From assembly GCF_036417845.1 (NCBI RefSeq), contig NC_089982.1, positions 42,247,684-42,311,683 on the forward strand: DNA of 64,000 nucleotides. Direction: 5' to 3'. Numbering within the stretch: the stretch's first letter is position 1; each line of letters begins with the position of its first letter. The notes beneath the pieces are model-generated. The model saw only the letters and a list, made by a program, of their open reading frames with translations. It made no database searches and was not told the DNA's origin. Below are positions 13,401 to 28,400 of the stretch, one piece after another. The position numbers and the translations under genes are program-made. Source of the stretch: Apteryx mantelli (taxonomy: Eukaryota; Chordata; Aves; Apterygiformes; Apterygidae).

Positions 13401-16400
13401 AGAATAAAATAAAAGGCTAAAGGAATGTAGCCACAAATTCGTAAATAGAACCTTGAAAAACACAAAAGTATTGATTAACAATGATGATATTGTGAATTTC
13501 AAACCAAGTTTAAAAAAATGAAAATATTTTCCCATAGTATTCACTCACTTGATTCATTAGTTTCTGATTTCAGTTTCTTCCTTACTTGATTTTGAGGCTT
13601 CTTTTTCTTTTGTTTTGCTTCTCTTTCTTTTTCATCATCACTGAAATCCAATGCCTGATTAAAAAAATTAAAAGGAAGTCATATAAAGACTGCATAAAGA
13701 ACTTCAGTTCTAACAACAAATCATTATTTAGAAAAGATTCCACCATGCAGTCAATTTCGAAGAATATTAAGACTGCACTTTCCTTTTTGTATTCAAAGAG
13801 CTATCGTGTTCAACTGGCTTCTCAACACAATCAAAAACCTAGCACTTTACAAGTTTCTCACAAGGCAAGCAGACTCTTACACCTTCTCATTTTCCTACAC
13901 CAACAACATCCAAGTACTAAACACATTGTTGATTTTTTTGATTGTTTAGATATTAGTAACAAAAAAAAAAGAAAAAAGATCAACCATTTACACAACAAAA
14001 ATATTTAAAGAACTCACTACTGCCATCTAACTACAAAAAAATAAGCTTGTATCCAAATTATTTGTGTGTTTTCTACAGCTTACAGCCAAAAACAGCAGTG
14101 AAGATTTCAGGACATGCAGGTAATGCAATGGAGAGTTTACCTAGGATTCTATTTCACTCTCCCCAAGAAGCAGCCTCTATCAAAAACAATAAATCATTTG
14201 ATCCTTACCCAAAATAAGAGTAAAAAAGTAACACAGCAGTAGCTGAGGGATCTCTGAGGAAGCTCACTAGTTATTCTCAAAAAAAAAAAAAAAAAAGCTT
14301 TCAAAGGCCTATAAGTTATCCAAATTGCAGACTAGGTAAATTAAAATAAGGATTAATAAATTAAAATATTAATAAGCTATTTAATATTAAAGCCATAAAC
14401 TCAGCACATTTTAACTACATTAAAGTACATTAAAACATACATTGAAAAAATGTCCAGAAAATTTCCATTTAGTGACAGTTCTAGACTAAATAGTGACATT
14501 TTAACAACATTGTTCCTTTTAGGCTTTCAATAGCAATGTTATTCTACAGAAATATTCAGCTTTGAAAAATGATGTCACTTCCAACACACACAATGCAACT
14601 GCATCACCGTGTTCCAGCTGGGCAAGGTTTTGCTCTCTTTAGAATCCTAGCTTACAGTTGGCATCAGGAAAGGATATTAGTGACTGACTTCAGGGAGCAG
14701 GTTCAGGTGTGTCCCCTCTACTCCCCACATTCTGAGAGAAAGATTTGTACTGCTTACTAATATCTAGTTTTAGCAAACAGTCAGAGCATACACCTCAACA
14801 ACACCGTGCTAATGCAGAGCTGACAAACCACTTAAGATTTAATTCAGAATACAACTATTTCCTGTTCTGCATAACTGGATCATATTCTTACCCATGCAAC
14901 CAAAGCCATGAAGAATGCAACAATATGCTATATACCTCCAAGAACAACATTTTATCAACTCCTGTTCTTTTCTAAGGACTTCAATACATCATCCTCTGAT
15001 GGAACAGAAATGACGAACAAGAGGTACCTTCTGTTTCTAGCTGATTTTCACTTGACATTCCATAAAAGCTATCTCACAGAGAAACTACAGTATCTCCTGT
15101 TAGCTTTGCAGCAAACAGATCACACATTGCCATCCTGTGACCCTGAACACAAGGCCTAGAGAGATTATATTACTGAGTCTACAGTTAAACAGGGCTAATT
15201 ACAAGCCTGTCAGAAAATGAAAACTTAAACCCTATCTTAAAAAAACAGCACAGATAAAGGCCTAACATGAATTAATTTAATGTTCACACAAAAATAAGGC
15301 TTCACAGTATCACAAAAAGAATCGAGTCCAGAAATTGCACACAATTCACCATGGGAGTTGACCGGAAAAGCCGTAAGAATCAACTACCAGTTGAGGGCTC
15401 TAAAAGAGTCTGGTTGTACGAGACTGTTTCAGCCATCACCAACATAAAACTTTATCCACACCCTTTCCAATGGCTAGTGCCTTCAAAGCAAAAGCAGCTC
15501 TGTACCACCTCAATGGTTATCGTCTAGATCTTAGCTTATACTATATCCACTGAAGTTGCCCATAGTCCAGTTAATGATTACAACATGTTAGACAAAAAAA
15601 CAGCACACACAGACACATCAAAGTCAGAACAACCACTGTAACAAAGGTGTCACACAAAACAATTAAGTTTGACTGTCCTCGTTCATCACTGACTTCTTTC
15701 AAATTTCCCTCCGAAAGCAAAGGACAGTAGATATCTCCCTCTGTACATTCATGTTCTTGGCAGGGAAAAAGTAGTCAAATTTGACCATGCACCAAATAGC
15801 CTGTAACGTTAATAGAACACAGGACAATTCTGGCCTCAAAAGCTTGCAATCAGATTATGAGAAAGTTTCTAAGATATTAAGAATGACAGCACTGACACCA
15901 ACAAATAGCAGCTTTAGAAAAAGCCATGGCTCCATATCCACAAAAGATTTGACTCTATATAGCCAAATATTAAAGTTTCTTAGATTCCCACAAATTCAAA
16001 AGAAGTATTTAAATGCTTATCTCCTGAAAAGCTTTAAAAACATTACTAAAACTAAGAATAGCTTACCATTAACCAATAAGCACCCTATCATCAACACGAA
16101 AAAGTCACTCTACGAAATTAAGTTATTCAAGACTAGTTACAAGGAAAATATAGTTTAAGTATATACAAACTTTTAAAACTCTATTAGCACATATATACAG
16201 TCTAATTCTAACACTTCTAATTCTCAAATGACGATGCTGATACAAAAAAGGGAAACAATCTACATCCAGATTTGTCAAACAAGCATTCTTCAAGAACAGT
16301 CAGTGCTGCTCAACTCGATTCATTTGTTTGTGGGAAGAAAAAAAAAAGGTTTCAAAACACATCCTCACAATACTGGAAAAAGTGATGTTCTGGGTTTGAC

Positions 16401-19400
16401 AGATTGTAATACCATTATAAGACATTTTCGAGCATAAGAAAGCCAGTGTCACAGCATTTCTCCATCAAGCCAAAACAATTGGCCTAGGATAAGAATTGTG
16501 AATGCAAAAATTGGTTAGAACATGAAAAATTTTCCTACCTATTTAAAAAGAAGTTGAATGAGAAACATATACTGAACCTAAACTTTCATAAAATTCACAA
16601 AAAGCAGCTACATAGATCTCTTTTTAGGATAGTCAATGCTTTCAGAGATTTTGATTATTTTCTTTGGATAAGGTAGACTTGAAGTAAAAATTGCAAGGAA
16701 AAATGACTCAAGTTTTGAGCTAGAAAACATATCAGTCTCACGAAAACATCTCAATGAAACCACCAGCCTTGGGCCTCTTATTAAGGAAGAGAATTATCAT
16801 AAAAAGTGTAGTTAGAGTGTGGTTAAGGAGCACTGGACAAAAAGCCTGGAGGTCCCAGAACAAGCCCTTAGGGACCCTACAGGAAATGGCATCAATGGGT
16901 GTGAGCAAGGAGCTCTCCCTCCTACACGATCCTGCAGGACTGCCTTTGCATGAAAGGAGCTCACCTCCTCGCACGGAACTAGCATTCCATAAGAGGAAGC
17001 AGCAGGCAAACCCTACAAAGGAGCAGACAACAGAAGTGTCAAGTTACTCTAACAGAGCAGGCAGCTTAAACATCCTGTCAGTACTCTGCAAAGCATACTG
17101 CTTGGCCTTTAAGTAAAATAATTGCTTGCGGTAGGGTGAAAGACAGAGCTGCAGTGAAAGAACAGCAAGGACAGAAAAAATCCTTATCAGAAGTAAAACG
17201 ATGAGGCAAGCTAAAAGCATTGTTACTCAAAGCTGAATACTCAGATGGCCAAACATGTTCTTGAAGGACCAGAAGAACTGAAGATAGATATGTATTTATC
17301 TAACTGCAAAAACAAGCAGAAAATAAGACAACTAGTTTGCTCCACACTGACTGGGAGGCCAGCTCAAAGGAAAGCATGTCATCTTTTCAAAGAATAAAAA
17401 CTATACCCAACTCTTGACTGCATAAAAAGTTAAGCCTGCTCACTACGTAGTTACTCTGCACAGACATTTTTCTATGTACATCTTGTGTAATCAAAACTGG
17501 TAAATCAAACAAGCCATTAATACCTCAGGTGGTGGTTCTTGGTCATTCTTCCAAGATGCATCTGACCCTTTCTCCCTAAAAAGAAAAGCCACAAGTTAGA
17601 CTGTCAAGAGGAAGGGAAATGATCTAAAGAATATGAGATTTTTCTTGTTTGAATCATGTAGTAGCAATATATTCCAGGTTAGAAATAATTTACAAGAACT
17701 GTACTGTAGCAAATAGAGCAACATTTTTTTCAAGGTATCAAATCTCTTAAAGCAAAGTTGCCCATTTTAAAGGAAGCATTTGGTATTTAATGTCATTTCT
17801 AAGCTAATAGTAATATTTGTCAACTTAGGTCTTCAGAACATATGCCACTTGAAAAGTGTTCCTACTTTGGTTGAAGACAGAACATTTTACATAGCTAATA
17901 TTAAGCTTTGACCAATATACTCTCAACACATCTTGCTGATCCCAGATTGTCCAGCTGAATTGGGATTGTTCATTGCAACTTTCTTACGTTGCCTACAGTC
18001 ACAAGCTTTCTTATTCTTCCCTTCCACTCCTTTGTACTCAGAACACATTTCCAGTTAAAAAGGAAAATTAAGTAGTCCAGGACGATACAAGCTTTAAGTA
18101 TTTCTACAGCAAAAGGAAGCTCAGAATTAAAATTCTTACTACTTGCAAAATGCGACTGGGTACTAATGCATAAAAAATTATGCCTAAGGCCTTCAACAGG
18201 TGCTCTCTTATTATGAGGAAATTTCTTCCCTCCTTCCTTCCTTTTGTTACTTTAGCATAATAAGCACCTGCCAGAAATACCAGACCATGCAAAAAGAAAA
18301 AAAAAGACCACCATCAAACCCAAACCTGTGGTCATTAGACAATACGCAGTACTACTGACTGCAAAGTTTGAGTCTTAAGTTTTACTGTTCTTTATGCAGC
18401 TTATAACACTATGGCTAGTCAGCCTTCACCATTTCAGCAAAGCACAAAACATTTTTTAAGCTTTAAGATATTTAATATTTTACTCTAAAGAACCAGAGAG
18501 TAAGTCTTTGATTTCTGAACTCAGATATTCCACGACTTCTAGGTCCAACAAAAGGTGGACTCAGAGGAATCATGAAAATCCATGAAATTCTTCAGAATTA
18601 TTCCATGTATTGGAAAATATAGGCAAAACTAGGCAAAGCTATTTTTAGCAGTAGATGATTTTTCATTCATAAAGTTTTACACTATCCATTGACACTTCAA
18701 TCTATGTCACTAAAAAAAAAAAAATTCAACACGAATACTGGCAGAATTGTAATTAACACAGACACCAGTACTGCTGGTTCTGGTCAGAAAAATCTACAAG
18801 CCAGATGAGAATTAATGCTAATAAACAGAGATTAGGTCACACAAGTGTGATAAAGGTCCTTTTTTAAACCTGTAGTTATTTTGGACAATAATTCATTAAT
18901 AATTAGAAAATTAATATCTAGCAGTCATTTATTATGCTCTATTTCTTAGTCTTTATCTTTGAGTAGGCCTCTTTTGAAATGGTACAAAGTACTTCTCATT
19001 TATTCATATGTTCTATATTACTCAGGTAGAATATGAGACAAATACTATCAAGAAGTTTCTGAACATCATCCTACATTGCCACTCAAATTCTGTCCCTTCC
19101 CCCAAGTTTAGAGCAGGTAATTTGCCATATAAAATAGTTATTCTCCATCTGCACAACAGTTTTATTGATAATTAAATTTCAATTCTGGCCTTGTAACATG
19201 AAATAATTACAGGAAAGGAACACAAATATGTCATCTCGTTCAGAATTTATTATGATCAAGTTTACTATCGAGTATTAGATCATAATAGTGGTCTCACTAA
19301 AGCCTAACAATTAGTAATGCTATATAACAAGAACTTGAAAAACAACAAAATCAGAAAAAAGTCCATCTTGCAAAACACATGCATGTGTATGTGTTTGAGG

Positions 19401-22400
19401 GTGGGGGAAAAGGAAACAATGAATTTTCTTCAGAGAAACTGTTTCTGGTTACATTTTAGGTAGCACAACAACATGAAAAGAATAAAAGATTAATACATTA
19501 ATTTGAATAAGGAGCTACTAAACTTCAGTAATTATAACGCTTTAATAGCTTGTAGTTTACAACTATTCTGCACTGTTTTCAAAAGCAAAACAGTAAAATA
19601 TTATTACAGCACAGCTGAGTTTTACTGTCAAACCTATTCCCTAGTTTCTCACTCATCAAGGCTAAACTTAAATTCAATATTTTTAGCTGCATTAAAAAAA
19701 AAATTATAACCAGGTTAGAAAAGAAGTCAGACTCACTGTGTTAGTTTCTCTGCAAATATATACTGGGTGAAGTCCTCCACTGATGGAGCAAAATACATGC
19801 TGTCTTGCACATTAATACCTTTTGCTTTGATATGCTCAGAGCTGTTAAACCTCAGTACATAAAAGGGATGTAAAACAGGACCAAATATCTCAAATATCTG
19901 AAACACAAACAAAATTAAGATATATTTAAATAAACTACCAAGAATAGATAGTCAATTTCATTGTAGACAACTGTAAAGCTTTAAAATATTTTGTATTTAA
20001 GAATAGTGCTTGATATCTTTTTAAACTGCAGCACCAAAGTCATCTTCATGCTGTAGTTCTATAACCTCATTTTCTTTGCTGTGTATTTCCTCAACTACTG
20101 TTTAAGTCATAATGTGAAAGAGTAGTGCGCGCATGCGTTGGTATTGCCTTCACCCACCCAACTGCACCACTTTCACCGCCCGTTTCCTTTATCATGGTAA
20201 TCTTTTCATTTTGTCAAATCTCTCTTCTTCCCTCTCCACTTATGCTTTCAAATCTTTTATGCATAGAACAATCTCCTGATTGTTTATTCCTCAAAATTCA
20301 TTGCCACAAGAAGCCGTTACGGAAGCTCTCATGCATGTTCCCCAATTCCATGGAGAGCAGAGAATCCCGAGGTGTTCTAGGGAACATACAAAATTTCAGC
20401 CTGTGTTTTCCTGTGTTTCACTCACATCTACTGTAAAAGAATATTAAGGTATTGGTAGTTCTGGATGATGGCCTTCTTTCACTGGAAAATACACAGAATA
20501 CAATGCAATGCCCCTCTCAGCAAATATGCTTCATTATACTTGCATATAGCACACATTGGCCTAGAAATGACACAGCAGAAGAATACAGCCATGTAAACTT
20601 CCCCATTTTTCCTGGAAGTACATTCCAAATTCTGCAATCTTTCCCCCAACTCCTGGTAATAAAAGAGCACAACCTATTAACACATCATGTATTTGAAAGC
20701 AATCACTCCCTTTCCACAAGCCCTCTCATAAAATAGCAGAAACTTATCACAACTTGCAATTCAAAAAAGGTGTCACAAAATCCAAGCTGGTAATTTTAGA
20801 GATTAAGAGAAGTAAATGACTAGAGAGAAAGTGACTACACAGAAACAGTCAAAAGCACAAAGAAAAGCTAGAAATCAAGGAAACACTTAAATCTCACTTA
20901 GCTGATTTCAAGACTACTTGTTGGAACACCAAATACTTCGAATTTTATATTAGCATAACAGTTTTCATGCTTTATACACACCTTTCCTGCTGCTTGCCGA
21001 TCTTCTTTAAAAATTATGCTGTCTTCATTTACTGGAGGTAGACCTCTCAGAGACTCAATTATTACTAAAACAGAGAAAATCTTCAGTTAGAGCTTTATGC
21101 TCTAACAAACAGCAGTATGTAATTAATTGCAGGGGAATAAAAAACAAACACAATTATTTATCAACTAAACTTAATTAGGCTTCACCCAAAATTCTTGCAC
21201 ACACACTGAACTGCTTACAATTGTAAACTCCTTCTTCAAGTGCCAAGATTTACATTGGTTTACAGAATTACTCTTCTCCAGAGAGGGAAGAAGAAAGGAG
21301 ACAGGATATAAAGGTACAGAAGAGGAGTCTCAGATGCATATATGTGGAATATCCATTTCATTTCCCCAAGCTGTTTCATATTTGAGAGCACAGTAGCAGT
21401 AACCTGTTTTTTTGACTGTAAATGCACAACTACAGTCTGCCTTCTTGATATTCCAAAAAAAATCCCCCAGGAAAACAGAATGGAGATAACTACGTTATAG
21501 CTTTTCCTTGCAAGTCGTAAGAATCAGACCAGAACACAAAAGATGCGTGGCAGTCCAATCAGAGTAGCCACTGGTGGCGTCATCCATGTATGAAGATACA
21601 CAATTTGAAATACATTCCTAAATTTTAATGTCATATAATTGTCTTAGACTACATTTAGGCCTAATCTATGATTAATGAAACTATGAGTGGTCAGATAAAA
21701 CAAGTCCTTCTAATACTCAAAGATGAAAATCTTAACACTTAAGAGACTTGTGCACGTACAAAGGAACACAGAAGTGTGTTCTTGCTGTGATGAATACCTG
21801 ATCTGATATACAGGTTATGAATTTACAGCATTCTTTGGTTTGCCAGATTCAAAAAAGTAAAAAGCTTATTCTTTACTGAAATCTTGAGAATAGTTTGTTC
21901 TTGTATTTGGTTTTTGCTTACATCTGTTGCTTTAGTCTACAGAAATATTTCAGTCTTCTTTTAAATTCAGTAGGAATTCTGCTTAAAGCTGTCAATACAG
22001 AGACCTAGCAGCATTACACTCAAAAATTCCAAATTCAGACTCTGAAGGTAATTTTTTCCTCCTCTAAGAAAGCATAATGCTCAATTAAGCATTCTCAATA
22101 CCTCTCCACCATCAAACAAAGTCACTCAAGCACATAGTGTCACTATAAGACTCCACTGAAAACAAACGAGCAGAATTATCTGTGCTAAATTCACATAAAA
22201 GGACTCAGCAGTTAGCACCTCATCACGCTAAAACTCTCAAGCTTCAGTACTACTTCAATGCACAAACATCTTGTGACATGTCAAGCTGCGACAATGCTAT
22301 AGACTTACTAATTTATTGAATTACATACCAGAGAAGTAGGGAAATTAGTTTATTTTCTGCCCACCTATAAGACAAAATATACAATAAAAGTAGCCAATAT

Positions 22401-25400
22401 ATCGCTTAACTCTCATGAGAAAAATGCCTTAAAAAAACAAAAACAAGTAAATCTCAGAGAACACTCTCAGCTTGAAATAACCATTTATAGCTCCCAGCCT
22501 TCAAGTAGGCTACGGAAAACATTCTGCAAACAAGTCATGCCAGTCCCATGAAATCCAAGAGAAACATTACCACCTACAGCCTATTTGGATTATAACTCCC
22601 CCCACACCACACCACCCAAACCCCTCAGCTTCTGCTTTTCCATAACCCAAAGCACAGTCCCAGGACAGGTTTTTCACATATACCCAAGCTGTTTAGTTTC
22701 CAGGCTACAATCCACACTCCGAATTTCTCTATTCTCTTTAAGTACCTTGCAGCAAAACACTGCGAAGTTCTGCGAAATTCTGATACGCTGAACAGAAGTT
22801 AATGTTCACAGAAAGTTTTACTATCTTGCTTTTAGCTACTGTGAAGCAAGCACAAATCTGTATTATTCATCCTAGCTTTAAATTCACTTCATAGTATGAA
22901 ATAGCCTACTTACAAGACATTATCACACTGCAGACTGATGAACTTTGAAATTTGCTATAGAGAACAGTGGAGATTTCTGAGACACAGAAGGGACAGAACA
23001 TTCAGGATACTAAATTATTGTCAAAATAATATTTATGAGTTCCAAATGGGACTTTAACCCCTCTCCCATATTAGAAAAAACCTTGTATACACTCAGGTAT
23101 CAGTTTAGTTCAAAATAAAATAAAAAAACACCATTAGCTGGCAGAGTCCCTAATATGGGCACAAATCAATTGAAATTAAGGCCACTCAGACACCCCCTTC
23201 CAGAAGGATTGAAGAGAAGAACATATAGACAGAAGAACTCACAAAACAAGCTAGTAAAATCTAAAAATAACACATAGGTATACTGGGTTTTATTCCATAT
23301 TCATGGGTTTATTTCATGTATGATTATTATTCTGTTTCCTAACTTAAAACAATCAGCATAAACTCAACAGTTCATATATTTCAGTTAAATAAAGCAGAAT
23401 GCAAATTCAAGAATTTATTTGTTAGCAAACTGACAAAATGGAAAAGGTTCAACTCACCAGTAAGGATTAGAAATTAAGGCTGGCTTTCAAAATTTAAGTC
23501 TTTAAAAATAGCTTTATTTAAACATTCACATAATTTGATCAGAAATAAAAATAATGGCAAACTATCATTCACCCATTTCTCTTTTAATCTCTTTCCAAAC
23601 TATTGTTTTAGCTGAAAACAGCCCTCTTGAAGTCCCTATTCTTATCAATAAGCAAGAAAGGACATGTAGAACAAAAAAGACAATGACCAGACCACCATCT
23701 TCAGTTCTTTCAAGCCAACTTCAGTCCCATGGATAAGATTAAGCTTCATTCAAAACCAACACCAGCAACAAAGTTATTGCAAAGGAATTGTCTGTATTAC
23801 CAGGAGTATTTTATAATAAAACAAATTTTAATAGTAAAGACTATCTGATTTAATTTTTTGGTACCTCGCTCAAACAGTGTTTAACTTCAGAATTAGTTTC
23901 AATTTCCAATTTTTATTAACAAATTGCTTTGAAAACAGTTCAAGCAGTATTGGAACATTTCAAATAAGCTTAAGGACAAACATACTACAAAAATTTTCTT
24001 AATATCAGTTTCTGCAAAACTTTAATTTCACATATCAAAGTCTGAGATCCAGGCAGACCTGAAAGTATCCCTAAATGCCTGCTGCCTAAACTAAGCTTAC
24101 ATCCACTGTATGTTTCAATCCTCTAAGCTTACCCTCCAGCATCTATAAATCACATTAGTCATGCTGTCCTACGACTGACACCAGCACCTTGTATTTGGTC
24201 AAGGTGCCAGAACTGGAATGAACAGAAAAAAGATGAACATACACAATACACAAACTACCTAAGCACTGCTAAATAAACAAGTCTTTTTCGGTCATCATCA
24301 AAGAGCAAGCACTACATTGTACTGTATCTGTGCTTTCAGTTATCCACCTCCCATCTCAAAAACAACTTAAATATAGCATGTAGAGCTGAAGACTTCTTAA
24401 TATATTGTAAATGCTTAAAACCTATTGTTCCTAGAAGTAATACAAAAGTCACAATACAAGGTTAAAAAAGTTTATGAAAAAATTAGAACATGAGTGTCCC
24501 ACTGAACCACGTGCAGTTAATACTCATAATACCTTACATTTTTAAAAGCGTATTCCCAATAGCCAAATAAAAGAATTCAGCACAGATGTAACTTGTAGTC
24601 TATCCATTAAATGAATTCTCATTCAGCAATCTACTATCCCTTTCCCTACCCCTGTACAAGGACAGGATATCAAATACTTAACAGCATTATGAAACAGAAT
24701 GCTGCAGTACTGACATTTTGAGGGAACAGTTAAATACACAACTAATATAAAGAGATACAAAAATATTGTAATTAAAAACACAAAGTAAACATTTCTTGCC
24801 TACCCAGCTGTCCAATAATGCTTGAAACTGTCCCAAAGAGCTTCAGTTCAACCTCATCAGGCAGAATTATTGATAAGTCTTCAACAGGAGGCAGTTCCTG
24901 AAAATATTAAGTCAATATTCAGAAGACAATCTTTTCACAATAGGACATTCATCACTTTGCTGCTGCATAAATTTGACCATCCTTAAAACCTACTAGTATT
25001 TTGAAGATTTTAAAATCTACAGTTTGAAATGTCTGCTTTAGAATAATTCTAAATGAACTCATTTTGGGGAAAACGTTAACTTTGAAGACATCCTTTCTGT
25101 TAAGACACTGCTCTACATATTTCCATTACCATTAAAGTCAATTTTATTCAACTGGAGAAAACCAAACACGGGCAGGAGTTTTGTTCATTTTGTGAACTTT
25201 CAAGTTAGATAAATCAAGTTCAATATATGACGCAGTAATTACATAACCAGTAATCACAAATTAGATAACTTGTCATCCATTGAATGTGGTTACAAAAAAA
25301 TTATATAGCAAGAGATAACACAGTATGAAGTACACAATATATATTATCTGATTTGACAGAATGGTGTCCATTAACTCTTTAACTTAAACCATTATAGAAG

Positions 25401-28400
25401 ATGTCAAGATCACAATAACCTACATGAAGAAAATGATTTTTAGCTGAAAGTTTTATTTGGTACACAATAGTAATCTTAGAGAATGCTTTTGAAAAAACAC
25501 CTAATTTCAGATATACAGTTACAAATGAGTATCGCACAGTGGATATTCTTCAAATTAAGCTTTTTCCTTAAACGTAAGCATCAAAATCTGCTATTACAGA
25601 TTCTGTAAAACAAAATTCATCATCTACTTCCAATTTATTATACACAAGATTTCTATGCATATACTACACTGCTGCAAATTCAATATGGACTACATGGAAT
25701 GCAAGGTAAGGGCAACCTTACCTTGTACGCCTTAGCTTCAAACTCAACGTCTTCTGAAATTGGAGGTCCTAAGTTCAGCAATGAATTGCATTTTTAAAAC
25801 TTATCTCCCACTTCTAAAATAGAATTCCCCCAATAAAAGAATCTTATCTTGTCTCTTACCAGAACTTCACCTGATCTTCATTTTTAACATAAGTCCTTGG
25901 CAAAGACTGCTAGAGCAACTCAAAAACCAAACTGAGGCCAAGTCTTTTCCAGGTCATACAATTTAGCACTAGAGACAAGATAAGAATTCAGATAGAAACA
26001 CCCACACATTTAGAGGACAGTAAGTTTTTTTAACATTAAACCAAATTCACTGCTAAGACTTAACTTAATCATGGCTGCTAGAACAAGTCAAAGACCAGAA
26101 AGAAGAAAGAAAAGATTTTGATCACAAATTTCAAATTCTGAAACAGCGTCATCTGTCATACTACGTTCAGTATTTACCAATCCTGTACTTCAAAGCAGGA
26201 AGTTTTCTAAGGTAGTTCCATTAGCATTCCTTAATATAAGCAGATTTTTCCCCTATGCACATATTCGAACCAAACAGACTTTCTTTAATCTTTACTTTAT
26301 CTTTGACCCATGCTTTAGTAAATCAGCTATTATTAGAGACTTTTTGGTAAAAGCATAGTGCCATACAAAAAGGAAAATGTTTCGTTTTAATAAATGTGTA
26401 TTATTTTAAAAATTATACTTCTTAAAATTAACATAAGGTGATCTACATCCTTACATGGATTAATTTCTATTACTGTATTATAGCTTAGTACAAGATACAG
26501 TAAATCTAGTTGCTAGAACTAGCTATCATGAGCTTAAAATTAGTTTTGTTCAACCACTGAAATTCATCTAGTCTAAAAACAGTACTTAACGAAGCCGATT
26601 TTTTGTAATTGGCTGGACTTGAAGATAGCAAGATAACAAGATAAAACAGCAGATCAGAGCATTTTCACATTAACTTGAATTTTATTTACCAATTTCAGTG
26701 TATTGATTTAAATAAAAGCTATTAAGTACATCTATTTAGGCAGGTATTTTTGTTCAGAAGTCCAGTGCTGTTAAAAATGTTGTCATGGAAGCATTTATTG
26801 TTCTATTATCACCAAAATTTGAAATGTGTGTGTAAGTACATGTAAGCAGAAATTGTACTCTTCTACATTTCTACAGTGAAGCTAAGTTCTTGGTTGAATA
26901 TGTTCGGACACAAATACAAGTCCCTACTGGCTTACACTCTAATGTTATTCACAGATCTTCCATAACAAGTAGTGCAAATGAGAAGTTTCACCAACAGTGA
27001 GCATAGACTAAGTAACATTCAAAGGATCCATCAGCTATCTACCACAAGAGCCATGTAAAACGAAACCATAATCCCTGTCACTCAATTTCTTGACTTACCT
27101 TGAGCAAAGCTCTTGTAACCCCAAGACAAAATCTCAGTACACAATGGTATATCTGTCTCTCAGTCTTTGATTAAGTTCAGGGATAAAAGAACATCCTTAC
27201 AGCTTTTCTTGACTGCAGTGTATTTAGCGGCTCTAAAAGAACAATTTGCTGTTCACAATATTTATGGCCTACTATTGTTGTTACTACTTATGTGTGTCCA
27301 CACCTCAGCCTTTCCAGACAATCACCCAGCACTTCAGAACAAACTCTTACAGAGTACTAAAGCCAAAAGGTAACTATATCCAAGTAATATCTGCTCTTCA
27401 GAGCTTTTTCCACACTTTAGTCATTTCTTGTACCCATCTTTGGACTTCCTTCTAATTCTAGAATATATTTGTTATGAGGGAGAAAGATCTACTCCACACA
27501 GAATAACTGATGAAAATGTACTGCTAATGTAAAAGTTGACATTGAAGTATTTTATTACCCTTTTATTCATAATCTATCACAAATAATGTATCCATTATCA
27601 GATTATCACTAAAACTCATTCTTTTAAACCCTTTAATTTTGAGATTAGGGGTAATAACGGTGGCAATAGTTAACGAGTATGTTATTTACGAGAATAAAGA
27701 GCAAAAGACAGCATCTTGATGCAAATTAAGGTTCCGATCTGCCATACCTGGAACAGAACTGTAATAAAGATAACAATAAAAATTTTTAACAAGCACAAAA
27801 AAAGTTCTATGACCACTCACAGCTTTGATCAAATGAGAAGAGGCAATACAATTTGAATCTCTGGTAGCCTTGAGAAGGCTTCTAAAATTTTTACGTATTT
27901 GAAATTTATCTGCAAGATGAATCAGACCTTCAAGAACCCCTCACAAAATAAGGGCAGTGAAAGCCTGCAATATGCAGACAATGCAAAAAGGCGCTGTAAT
28001 ACCCTTTTCCAGAAACTTATTTTCTTAGACCTCTTCCAACTGTGATTTTATACAAATCTGAACCTGAGTTGGGCACCTCACTTCAGAGGGGTCTTAATAT
28101 ACTGAAAGAGAACACGTTTCAAGGTATTAATTATGCTATTCCTGAACTAGTGTAAAAATATACACTCGATCACTATGTTCTGTGATGACTTAAATATTTT
28201 AAGTTAACATATGTTAAGTTGGTTTACTGTAAAAAGGCTTAAAAGATAATACATTTCACTTACATCAAGAGGCAACTCATCTCTTGTTTTAACACTGTAA
28301 GATCTGTTATCCTTTTCATTTGGACGATCATCATCATCAGATACTGTTGAAGGAGAATGCGAAGAGGAGGAAGACACAGTTGATGAACTATCTGAATCTG

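Noticed and set aside
13586..14008. 140-codon plus-strand frame near NAF1 exon 7
   Set aside because: It overlaps NAF1 exon 7 on the opposite strand, begins in a T-rich stretch and has no family resemblance.
16738..17116. Overlapping small frames on both strands in NAF1 intron 6
   Set aside because: They reflect a slightly GC-richer patch; no family features, and splice sites do not join them to NAF1.
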